Assembly (NCBI GenBank): GCA_041906305.1
Contig: JAYRJL010000002.1
Span: 372,001-436,000, forward strand
Source of the DNA: SHVZ01 sp041906305
GTDB lineage: Bacteria; Pseudomonadota; Alphaproteobacteria; SHVZ01
DNA length: 64,000 bases
Direction of reading: 5' to 3'
The notes beneath the pieces were generated by a model, which was not told the origin of the DNA, did not search any database, and was given only the letters and a program-made list of their open reading frames with translations. Below are positions 25,402 through 32,899 of the stretch, piece after piece. Position numbers and translations under genes: made by a program. Each line of letters begins with the position of its first letter. The stretch's first letter is position 1.

Positions 25402-27806
25402 CCGCGCTGACGTCCCCCGTTGGCGTCGAACAGCGGCTGGGTCGCGACCACGGCCGGGCACGCCTTACCGAAGATCAGGACCGAGAGCTTCTCGCCATCC
25501 TTGGCGAGCTCGGGCTTCACATAGGCCATCGCCATGCTCTTTCCGGCCCAGTGCGCGTAGCCGCCGGAGGTCACCTGGCCGATCGCCTCGTCGCCCTTGA
25601 GCACGCTCTCGTACCCCACGACCTCAACCTCGGTGTCGACGATCAAGGGCACCAGCTTCTTCTTGGGCGGCGTCGCGCGATCCTTGAGCGCCGCCTCGCG
25701 GCCGATGAAGTCCGGCTTGTCGTAGGCGACGAAGCGGTCGAGGCCGCTTTCCATCGGCGTGTAGTCGGGGCGGAACTCGCGGAAGAAGGCACCGTAGGCC
25801 TTCTCCAGGCGCAGTGACATCAGCGCGCGGTTGCCGAAATGACGGAGGCCAAGATCCTTTCCGGCTTCGACGATCGCGTCGTAGAGCGTCACCTGGAAAT
25901 CCGGCGTGGTCCAGATCTCGTAGCCGAGATCGCCGGTGTAGCTGGCGCGCAGCACCGTGCAGGGGGCGAGGCCCACCACCATCTCGCGCGCGGCGAAGAA
26001 CTTGAACCTCTCGGCCGAGACGTCCTCGAACACGAGACGCTGCAACAACTCGCGCGACTTCGGTCCGGCGATGCCGAAGCCAGTCAATGCATGCGGCAGC
26101 GGCCGGATATAGGTGCCGGCCGGCGGCGGATGCGCCTCGAACCAGCGCATGTGATAGATCTCGGCGACGCCCGAGCCGATCATGAGGAAACGGTCCTCGG
26201 CGAGGCGCGCCACCGAGAAGTCGCCGATCACCGTGCCGCGCGGGTTCAGCATCGGCGCCAGCACCATGCGGCCAGGCTTCGGCATCTTGTTGGCGAGGAC
26301 GCGGTTGAGCCACGCCTCGGAATCCGGTCCCACCACCTCGTACTTGCCGAAGCCGGTGATCTCCATCAAGCCGACCGCATTGCGGACCGCGTGGCACTCC
26401 TCCTTCACGATCGGGAAGGCGTTGGAGCGGCGGTAGGTCGGGTTCTCGACCGGCTCCATGCCCTTCGGGGCGTACCAGAGCGCGACCTCGAGGCCGAAAT
26501 TGGCGCCGAACACGGCACCGGCATCCTTGAGGCGGTCATAGACCGGCGAGCGGCGCAGCGGACGCGCTGCCGGCATCTCCTCGTTCGGATAGGCGATGCG
26601 GAACCGCCGCGCGTAGTTCTCCGGCACCTTGATCAGCGTGTACTGGTGGGTCGCGTACTTGCCGAAGCGCGAGACGTCCATGGCGAAGATGTCGGCGCCC
26701 GGATCGCCCTCGACCATCCAGCGCGAGAGCGCGAGGCCGACGCCGCCACCCTGGGCGAAGCCGGCCATCACGCCGCAGGCGGACCAGTAGTTCCGAAGGC
26801 CCCGCACCGGCCCGACCAGCGGGTTGCCGTCGGGCGCGAAGGTGAAGGGGCCGTTGACCACCTTCTTGATGCCGGCGCGGCCGACCGCCGGGAAATGCTT
26901 GAAGCCGATCTCGATATGCGGCGCCAGCCGGTCGAGGTCGTCCGGCAACAGCGCCATGTTGAAGTCCCAGGGCGTGGTGTGCGGCGACCACACCCGGCAG
27001 TCCTTCTCGTAGGTGCCGAGAAGCACGCCCTTCCCTTCCTGGCGCATGTAGATCTCGCCGAAATAGTCGGTCGTCGGCAGGATCTCCCTGCCATGCGCGA
27101 CGATCTCCGGGATCTCCTCGGTCACCACATACATGTGCTCCATCGCCAGCACCGGCAGCTCGATGCCGGCCATGCGGCCGACCTCGCGTGCCCAGAGGCC
27201 GGCGGCGTTCACGACGTGCTCGACCTTGACCACGCCCTTGTCGGTCGTGATATCCCACCCGCCGTCGGTTCGCTGCTTCAGTCCCGTCACCTGGGTGAAG
27301 CGATGGATCTCCGCACCTGCCTTGCGCGCGGCGATCGCATAGGCGTGTGTCACGCCGTTCGGATCGACATGGCCGCCGTCGAGGCGATGCAGCGCGCCGA
27401 CGAACTGGCTCGGATCCAGCAGCGGGTTGAGCTTGGTCGCCTCTTGCGGCGAGATCACGTGCGTCTCCATGCCGAGGTACTTGGCACGGGAGTGCATGAG
27501 CTTGAGGTTGTCGAAGATCTCGTCGGTGGCGGCCGCGACCATGTTGCCGGTCGCGTGGATGCCACAGCTCTGGCCGGAGATCTGCTCGATCTCGCGATAG
27601 AGATCGATCGTGTACTTCTGCAGCTTCGAGACGTTGGCATCCGAGTTGTAGGTGTGGACGCTGGCGGCCGCATGCCAGGTCGAGCCGGAGGTCAGCTCGT
27701 GCTTCTCGAACAGCGCGATGTCGGTCCAGCCGAGCTTGGTCAGGTGATAGAGAATGCTTGCGCCGACGACGCCACCGCCGATGACGGCCACCCGATACTC
27801 GGTCTT
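25398..27806 (-). CDS. GcvT-fused FAD-dependent oxidoreductase (dimethylglycine/sarcosine dehydrogenase family), second copy
   Basis: This protein (about 802 residues) is a paralogue of the 14302-16731 product with the same order: DAO FAD domain (GGGVVGAS from residue 11), probable flavinylated H46 (SGSTWHAA), FAO-M, then the GcvT aminomethyltransferase-like half (about 430-795). I prefer the GTG start at 27806: AAGGGGA lies seven bases upstream, and the N-terminus then aligns with the paralogue. A TTG at 27839 is the only longer choice. It would oxidise an N-methyl group and pass it to THF. It is third in a six-gene one-carbon operon (MetF-like, CH3-THF methyltransferase, this, PhnD-like, cupin, GFA). 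Confidence 0.9.
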   Translation of the reverse strand, partial: KTEYRVAVIGGGVVGASILYHLTKLGWTDIALFEKHELTSGSTWHAAASVHTYNSDANVSKLQKYTIDLYREIEQISGQSCGIHATGNMVAAATDEIFDNLKLMHSRAKYLGMETHVISPQEATKLNPLLDPSQFVGALHRLDGGHVDPNGVTHAYAIAARKAGAEIHRFTQVTGLKQRTDGGWDITTDKGVVKVEHVVNAAGLWAREVGRMAGIELPVLAMEHMYVVTEEIPEIVAHGREILPTTDYFGEIYMRQEGKGVLLGTYEKDCRVWSPHTTPWDFNMALLPDDLDRLAPHIEIGFKHFPAVGRAGIKKVVNGPFTFAPDGNPLVGPVRGLRNYWSACGVMAGFAQGGGVGLALSRWMVEGDPGADIFAMDVSRFGKYATHQYTLIKVPENYARRFRIAYPNEEMPAARPLRRSPVYDRLKDAGAVFGANFGLEVALWYAPKGMEPVENPTYRRSNAFPIVKEECHAVRNAVGLMEITGFGKYEVVGPDSEAWLNRVLANKMPKPGRMVLAPMLNPRGTVIGDFSVARLAEDRFLMIGSGVAEIYHMRWFEAHPPPAGTYIRPLPHALTGFGIAGPKSRELLQRLVFEDVSAERFKFFAAREMVVGLAPCTVLRASYTGDLGYEIWTTPDFQVTLYDAIVEAGKDLGLRHFGNRALMSLRLEKAYGAFFREFRPDYTPMESGLDRFVAYDKPDFIGREAALKDRATPPKKKLVPLIVDTEVEVVGYESVLKGDEAIGQVTSGGYAHWAGKSMAMAYVKPELAKDGEKLSVLIFGKACPAVVATQPLFDANGGRQRG

Positions 27807-27868
27807 CACTTGAGTCCCCTTCGAAACGTCCTTCGGCAATACGGCAATTGAGGCCGCCTAGGCAACCC

Positions 27869-28795
27869 TCAGGCCGGCGCCTCGCCCGGCTGGCGGCGTC
27901 CTCTGCGACGCCCGCCCTCGCCTCCCGCGCCGGCGGTGGCCGGGTCGCGGTTGGCTCGGAGCCAGGCCATGCAGTCCGGATCGAAGCCGTTCAGCGTGTT
28001 GGCCGCCCGGATCGCATCCATGTCTTCCTTGTGCAGCGGGTTCATGATCGCGCTGGTCATGCCCATGGCTGCGGCCATCGACAGGAAGTGCGCGTTCATC
28101 ACCCGACGGTTCGGGATGCCGAAGGAGATGTTGGAGGCCCCGCAGGTGGTGTTGACCTTGAGCTCCTCGCGCAGCCGCCGGACCAGCCGGAAAACCTGGG
28201 CGCCGGCGGTGTTCAGGGCGCCGATCGGCATGACCAGCGGATCGACGACGATGTCGCACGCCTTGATGCCGTGGTCGGCGGCGCGCTCGACGATCTTCTT
28301 GGCGACGGCGAAGCGGACGTCGGGGTCGTAGCTGATGCCGCTTTCGTCGTTCGAGATCGCGACCACCGGCACGTTGTACTTCTTCACCAGCGGCAGGATC
28401 GTCTCGAGGCGATCCTCCTCGCCGGTGACCGAGTTCACCAGAGGCCGGCCCTTGGCGACCGCCAGGCCTGCCGCCAGCGCCGCCGGCACCGAGGAGTCGA
28501 TCGACAGCGGCACGTCGACCAGCGACTGCACCAGCTCGACCGTCTTTGCCATCAGCGGCGGCTCGGTCACGTTCGGGTCTACCGCGGTCACGCCGGCATT
28601 CACGTCCAGCACCAGCGCACCGGCCGCGACCTGCGCCAGCGCGTCGGCGGTCACGCCGGAGAAGTCGTCGGCCATCATCTCGGCCGCAAGCTTCTTGCGC
28701 CCCGTCGGGTTGATCCGCTCGCCGATCACGCAGAACGGCCGCTCGAAGCCGATCACCGCAGTCTTGGTCGCGGAATGAAGCACGGTCTCGGTCAC
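27869..28795 (-). CDS. CH3-tetrahydrofolate:corrinoid methyltransferase (pterin-binding, MtgA/AcsE-like)
   Basis: This protein (about 308 residues) has the pterin-binding barrel seen in MetH, AcsE and MtgA: FCVIGERINPTGRKKLA near the start, LDVNAGVTAVDPN, PLSIDSSVP, VVAISNDESG, DIVVDPLVMPIG and TCGASNISFGIPNRR. It moves a methyl group between THF and a corrinoid protein, in either direction: toward THF for catabolism, or toward the corrinoid for methionine synthesis. The GTG at 28795 is preferred because it overlaps the upstream stop (GTGA) and has GAGGAG before it; an ATG at 28837 lies inside the upstream gene. The tail is Arg/Gly-rich. Confidence 0.9.
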   Translation of the reverse strand: MTETVLHSATKTAVIGFERPFCVIGERINPTGRKKLAAEMMADDFSGVTADALAQVAAGALVLDVNAGVTAVDPNVTEPPLMAKTVELVQSLVDVPLSIDSSVPAALAAGLAVAKGRPLVNSVTGEEDRLETILPLVKKYNVPVVAISNDESGISYDPDVRFAVAKKIVERAADHGIKACDIVVDPLVMPIGALNTAGAQVFRLVRRLREELKVNTTCGASNISFGIPNRRVMNAHFLSMAAAMGMTSAIMNPLHKEDMDAIRAANTLNGFDPDCMAWLRANRDPATAGAGGEGGRRRGRRQPGEAPA

Positions 28796-29664
28796 GCTTT
28801 GCTCCTCGGCTCCCACGAGCCTCGTCCGGTCAGCCACTCGGCGGCGCTGGAAAGCCCGCCGAAGGCGTAGACATGCAGTTGCTCAATAAGGCTCCGCCCG
28901 TTCGACAATACGCCGCCCTCGATCGCCCGCACATGCGGATCTGGCGCGTAGCTGCCGAGCAGCGAGGTCAGTGCCGCCTTGCGCTTCAGCGCGAACGAAA
29001 GCGAGGTGCGGACGCCGCAGAGCGCCGCGTACTTCATCAGCCGCGTCATCGTCGTCGGTCCGGCGACACCGATGTGGATCGGCACCCGGATGCCTTCTGT
29101 GCGAAGCCGCTCGGCCCAGGCAACCGCCGCGTCGGCGTCGAAATTGAACTGGGTGACCAGGCGCAGGTCGATACCGGCCCGCGCCGCGAATTCGATCTTC
29201 CAGTGCAGCGCGTCGACCACGGCGGCCGGCGGGATGTCGGGCGAGCCCTCCGGATGCCCGGCGACACCGATATGACGGATGCCGTGGCGCTCCAGGAGGC
29301 CGGTCGCCAGCAGGTCCATCGACGAGGCGAAGGGTCCGGCGGGCTTCGCGATGTCGCCGCCGATCACCAGCGCGTCGTCGATACCGGCGGCACGTGTCAT
29401 CGCCGCAAGGCGCTCGTCGATGTCCTCCCGTCGTGCGATCCGTCGGCAGGCGATATGCGGAACCGGCGCAAGATCGGCGCGCGCGAGCGAAAGGCAGGCG
29501 GTCGCCCACTCCGCCGCGGACGTGTCGCCGGCGTCGACGATGTAGACGCGCGTGCCCGGCGGAATCAGGCGCAGGCTGTCGGGATCCTTGGCGATCCCCC
29601 GCGGCGACAGCTCGATCGAGGCGGCCAGCACCTGCGGACGGCTGCGGCTGGTCGCTTCGGACAT
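28792..29664 (-). CDS. Methylenetetrahydrofolate reductase family protein (MetF-like)
   Basis: This 290-residue protein has the MTHFR barrel: VLAASIELSPRG at the N-terminus, VPHIACR, DALVIGGDIAKP, IGVAGHPEGSPD and LRLVTQFNFDAD, all typical of the MetF flavin/folate fold. It interconverts 5,10-methylene-THF and 5-methyl-THF. It is the first gene of the minus-strand one-carbon operon and is coupled to the CH3-THF:corrinoid methyltransferase by a GTGA overlap, giving a direct enzymatic link between corrinoid methyl groups and the folate pool. ATG 29664 has AGGGGAAGG upstream; a second ATG at 29685 is possible. Confidence 0.85.
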   Translation of the reverse strand: MSEATSRSRPQVLAASIELSPRGIAKDPDSLRLIPPGTRVYIVDAGDTSAAEWATACLSLARADLAPVPHIACRRIARREDIDERLAAMTRAAGIDDALVIGGDIAKPAGPFASSMDLLATGLLERHGIRHIGVAGHPEGSPDIPPAAVVDALHWKIEFAARAGIDLRLVTQFNFDADAAVAWAERLRTEGIRVPIHIGVAGPTTMTRLMKYAALCGVRTSLSFALKRKAALTSLLGSYAPDPHVRAIEGGVLSNGRSLIEQLHVYAFGGLSSAAEWLTGRGSWEPRSKA

Positions 29665-29804
29665 CGGCGCCTTCCCCTCACCCATTCTTCACGAATTGCA
29701 TGACCCACCCCCAGGAACAAACCGGACCGCGACCGCTTCCCGCTCGTTGGCGACATTCGCGTCGCGAAAGGGACGTATGCGCTCTTCGGGCTTGACGAAG
29801 ATCG

Positions 29805-29819
29805 GAACAAAATAGGAAC
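29805..29819. promoter_or_regulatory. GAAC-N7-GAAC direct repeat, candidate LexA (SOS) box
   Basis: GAAC at 29805-29808 and GAAC at 29816-29819 are separated by exactly seven bases, matching the alphaproteobacterial LexA site GTTC-N7-GTTC read on the other strand. The surrounding bases are AT-rich for this genome, and the small gene at 29850 starts 30 bases downstream. An eight-base pattern will also arise by chance once or twice in a window this size, so position is the main support. Confidence 0.45.
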
Positions 29820-29849
29820 ATTTCCTTCTTGATACCAGGAGAAGATCGA

Positions 29850-30122
29850 ATGGGCCGGGAACCGTCGCTCGCGGCGCAGGAACGGCGAGCGTCCGACTTT
29901 CTGGAGCGGAGGGCCTGGCAGACCGCCCGGGAGTTGGTCTTCATGCTCGGCTTCGACGAGGCCGCCGCCCGGGTCCAGACGGCTGCGGACGCCTTCGCCG
30001 CGGAGGGCGATCGGAGCCGCGTGGTCTTTTGCGGCCTCGTGATCCACATCGTCGGCCTGCTGCGACGAGACCATGCGCCGAACGAATGCCGGCGCAGCCA
30101 GACCCACGAGTATCTCGGATGA
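29850..30122 (+). CDS. Small hypothetical protein, possibly SOS-regulated
   Basis: This 90-residue soluble protein starts MGREPSLAAQERRASDFLERRAW and has a helical, charged N-terminal half and a short hydrophobic segment (FCGLVIHIVGLL, about residues 60-71). I do not recognise a family. AGGAGAAG lies at good distance from ATG 29850. Upstream is a GAAC-N7-GAAC repeat. It is divergent from the one-carbon operon and ends 12 bases before the convergent serine-hydrolase gene. Its codon use looks like that of its neighbours, so I treat it as a real gene of unknown function. Confidence 0.6.
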   Translation: MGREPSLAAQERRASDFLERRAWQTARELVFMLGFDEAAARVQTAADAFAAEGDRSRVVFCGLVIHIVGLLRRDHAPNECRRSQTHEYLG

Positions 30123-30134
30123 GGCCGCGCCGGC

Positions 30135-31775
30135 TCAGCCGACGCGGTCGAGGCGAACGTCCTTCATCCGGTCCGTGTTGACGATCATCGCCACGACACG
30201 ATTGCCCTCGCGCACCATGCGGATCGCATGCACGACCCACCAGCCCTGCCAGAGCTGGGTCTTGCCGACGAAGCGGTCGGGTCCGAGCGGCTCGAGCGGC
30301 ACCAGCGCCTGGCGCTGGAAGCCGGGACCGAGGCGCATCACCAGGCCGCCCTTCTCGCGCGTGATCTCGAAGGTGGTGCGGAGTTCGTCGCTTGCATACT
30401 TGCCGACGCAGCCATCGAGCGTCCCCATCGACGGCTCGTAGATCGGGCACGGATCGAAGATGCAGGCCTGGCCGCCGAAGTCCATCCGGACGATCGGCGC
30501 CTTGTTCGGTCCCGCTTCGATCTCGGCAAGGGTGTCGACGTTCGACCAGCTCTCGAGGAAGCGGTTGCCGCCGACCGGGCGCAGCATCAGAGCATGGCCG
30601 TTCTTGTCGGCCTCGATGCCGGACTCTCTCACCTTCAGGGTCAGCACCTCGCCGGTCTCGCGGTCGATGTAGCGGCCGTCGAGCTGCGAGAGCGCCAGGC
30701 CGGGGATGGAGACCTGCTTCATCCGCTCGGCGCCAAGCTTCGCCGGCGCCGGATCCGGGAACTCCTCGGCAAGCGCGATGTCGGCGATCTCGGTGAATCG
30801 GCGATAAGTATCCGCGTCGTCACGATTGCTGAGCAGCACCACGCCGAAGTCGACGCCCGGCATGTAGGCGAAGACCGAGCGGAAGCCCGGCAGCCCGCCG
30901 CCATGAGTCCAGAGGTCGAGGCCGCGATACTTGCGGACGCCGAGGCCGAGGCCGTAGTTGGTCGGCTTGCTGCTGGCGAGCTTTCCGGGCGTCGCCATGT
31001 GACGGACGAACTTCTCGTTGCCGATGCCGCCAGCCCTGAACATGCCCTGCCACTTGATCAGATCGGGGACGGAGCTGATGAGCCCGCCGGCCCCGCCGAG
31101 CCCGATCGAGAAGAGCCCCCGGATCCAGCTTCCATCCGGCTGCGGCAAGTAGGAATTGGTGAGGTCTTCGGCGATGTCATAAGGCTCGTCGCGCATCCGT
31201 GTCGCGGACATGCCGAGCGGCTTCAGCAGCTCTTCGGCGAGGAACTGCGTGAACGGCTTGCCGCTCCGCCGTTCGATCACCAGCGCCATGTAGATGAAGT
31301 TGATGTTGGTGTAGACGTTGCGTTCGCCCGGCGGCCAGCTGAAATGGCGCTGGTTGAAGGCGATGTCGAGAAAATCCTGGGTCGTCCGCGCCTGGTCGGT
31401 GCCGACGCCCGAAAGCTGCATCAGCTCCCAGGAGTCGCGCAACCCGCTGGTCATGCCGAGAAGCCGGCGGATCGGCACCGGCTTATCTACCTTGATCTCC
31501 GGCAGGATGCCGCGCACGTCCTCGTCGAGGTCCAGCTTGCCGCGCTCGACCAGAAGCGCCGATGCCGCGCCGACGAAGGTCTTGGTGATCGAGGCGATAT
31601 GGAAGCGCGACTTCAGGCTGATCGGCACGCCAAGCTCGAGGCTGGCGAGACCGAAGCAGCGCTGGTGCACCGGCTCGCCGCCACGGAGCACGGCGAGCGC
31701 TCCGCCCGGCTGCCCCTTGGCGTCCCAGCCGGCGAACAGGTTGTCGATCGCGTCCGTCTTCAAAGGCGTCGGCAT
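30135..31775 (-). CDS. Class-C beta-lactamase-fold serine hydrolase (D-aminopeptidase/esterase type)
   Basis: This 546-residue penicillin-recognising enzyme has S62-x-x-K65 (SITKTF), Y154-x-N156 (YTNINF) and an H290-G-G triad. It is longer than a beta-lactamase; the extra C-terminal domain of about 170 residues (with YIDRETGEVLTLKV and a final strand-rich part) is like that of D-aminopeptidase DAP or related esterases. There is no signal peptide, so it is probably cytoplasmic. It is last in a minus-strand operon behind M14-type and S9 peptidases, which argues for peptide or amide breakdown rather than antibiotic resistance. Confidence 0.88.
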   Translation of the reverse strand: MPTPLKTDAIDNLFAGWDAKGQPGGALAVLRGGEPVHQRCFGLASLELGVPISLKSRFHIASITKTFVGAASALLVERGKLDLDEDVRGILPEIKVDKPVPIRRLLGMTSGLRDSWELMQLSGVGTDQARTTQDFLDIAFNQRHFSWPPGERNVYTNINFIYMALVIERRSGKPFTQFLAEELLKPLGMSATRMRDEPYDIAEDLTNSYLPQPDGSWIRGLFSIGLGGAGGLISSVPDLIKWQGMFRAGGIGNEKFVRHMATPGKLASSKPTNYGLGLGVRKYRGLDLWTHGGGLPGFRSVFAYMPGVDFGVVLLSNRDDADTYRRFTEIADIALAEEFPDPAPAKLGAERMKQVSIPGLALSQLDGRYIDRETGEVLTLKVRESGIEADKNGHALMLRPVGGNRFLESWSNVDTLAEIEAGPNKAPIVRMDFGGQACIFDPCPIYEPSMGTLDGCVGKYASDELRTTFEITREKGGLVMRLGPGFQRQALVPLEPLGPDRFVGKTQLWQGWWVVHAIRMVREGNRVVAMIVNTDRMKDVRLDRVG

Positions 31776-31789
31776 CGGATGCTCTTCCC

Positions 31790-32884
31790 TCAGACTTCGG
31801 CGGCGAGGCCGCGGGCGATGCGGTCGAACAGGTAGCGGGCCTGGCTGACCACCATCTCGCGCCAGGTCTCATGGTCCGGCGCGAAGGCATGGAGCAGCCG
31901 CTGCTTCACTGCCTGCACCTCGGCGCTCTTCCAGTCGTTCTTGCCCTGCTTGTGAAGGACATGCTCGGCGCGCAACGAGTTGAGCACCTCGGTGTGCGGC
32001 ACCGTGCCGTACTCGAAGCTGACATAGCCCGAGTGCAGGCCGCAGCTCTTCTCCCAAAGCTCCGAGCTCAAGCCCTGCTGCGGCGGGGTCGCGGCCTTGC
32101 CGTCGCGCTGGATCGTCATCGCCGGGCCGATCCAGCGCTGCAGGCGGTCTCGACCGGGATGCGCCGGGTCGCCGGAATAGATCGGCTCGCAATAGCCGAA
32201 AGGACCGGCGCCGGTATGGAAGTCGATCGCGGCGACCAGCTTCCGGTTCTTGAGGTTGTAGTCGGAGACGATCGACTCCATGGTCTTGCGCGACCAGGTC
32301 GGTCCGGTGCCGCCATAGAACCAGCCGTCGGGCCGCGAGTACTGGCCCCCCGAGGCCGCGATGTCGAGCGCCGGCTTCCCGTGCTTCGCGCCATAGGCCT
32401 TGATGCGCTCGTCCGCCGCCTTCCAGGTCGCCTCGCTCGCATCGCGCGGCACGAAATCGTCGGCCAGCTCCTCGTAGCCGGGATTGGCGGGCCGAGGCTT
32501 GGTGAAGTCGGCGAAGTTCCGGTTGATGTCGATATTGTCCTCGTTTGTACGGCGCAGCCAGGCGGTGCCGTAGGGATTGACCGCATGGACGAGGAGCATC
32601 GCGACATTGCCGTAGCGCGTGATGTCGAGATCGAGGATCGCATCGATCTGCGCGCCCGAGCCGCAGAAGAGCTCCGGCCCATGCACGCCCGAGGTCACGA
32701 CCATGACCGCCTTGGCCTCGATGTTCCCGAGGAAGACGACATCGCTCGCCATCTCCTCGCCGTTCGGCCCGGTCAACGGGTGCTTGTAGACCTTGACCTT
32801 CGAGCCGTTGAACTCGGCAGCCCGATGGAACCGCTGACGGGCTTCGGCATAGGTTCGGGAGAAGCGATTGTCGACGCTGAGCAT
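31790..32884 (-). CDS. M14-family metallocarboxypeptidase-like protein (DUF2817)
   Basis: This 364-residue protein has a zinc-carboxypeptidase-like core. HGPE (H68, E71) supplies the first zinc ligands, and NIDINRNF (around residue 118) corresponds to the NRNF substrate-binding motif of M14 enzymes. A later His in IDFHTGAGPFGYCEP is the expected third ligand. The absence of a leader suggests a cytoplasmic enzyme. It overlaps nothing but is only 14-15 bases from both neighbours in the operon. The substrate is unknown; removal of a C-terminal or side-chain group from an imported peptide is likely. Confidence 0.85.
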   Translation of the reverse strand: MLSVDNRFSRTYAEARQRFHRAAEFNGSKVKVYKHPLTGPNGEEMASDVVFLGNIEAKAVMVVTSGVHGPELFCGSGAQIDAILDLDITRYGNVAMLLVHAVNPYGTAWLRRTNEDNIDINRNFADFTKPRPANPGYEELADDFVPRDASEATWKAADERIKAYGAKHGKPALDIAASGGQYSRPDGWFYGGTGPTWSRKTMESIVSDYNLKNRKLVAAIDFHTGAGPFGYCEPIYSGDPAHPGRDRLQRWIGPAMTIQRDGKAATPPQQGLSSELWEKSCGLHSGYVSFEYGTVPHTEVLNSLRAEHVLHKQGKNDWKSAEVQAVKQRLLHAFAPDHETWREMVVSQARYLFDRIARGLAAEV

Positions 32885-32899
32885 ATGAATTTGATCCTC

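Noticed and set aside
25839..27851. A 670-codon open frame opposite the second GcvT-fused flavoenzyme
   Set aside because: Same cause; the minus-strand product has full FAD and GcvT motifs and operon context.
29714..29745. GGAAC with a later CGTT, suggesting another EcfG promoter
   Set aside because: Spacing is about 26 bases, well outside the 16-17 allowed.
29805..29850. GGAAC motifs at 29804 and 29815 as EcfG -35 elements
   Set aside because: No CGTT-like -10 lies 16-17 bases downstream of either; the GAAC-N7-GAAC spacing fits a LexA site better.
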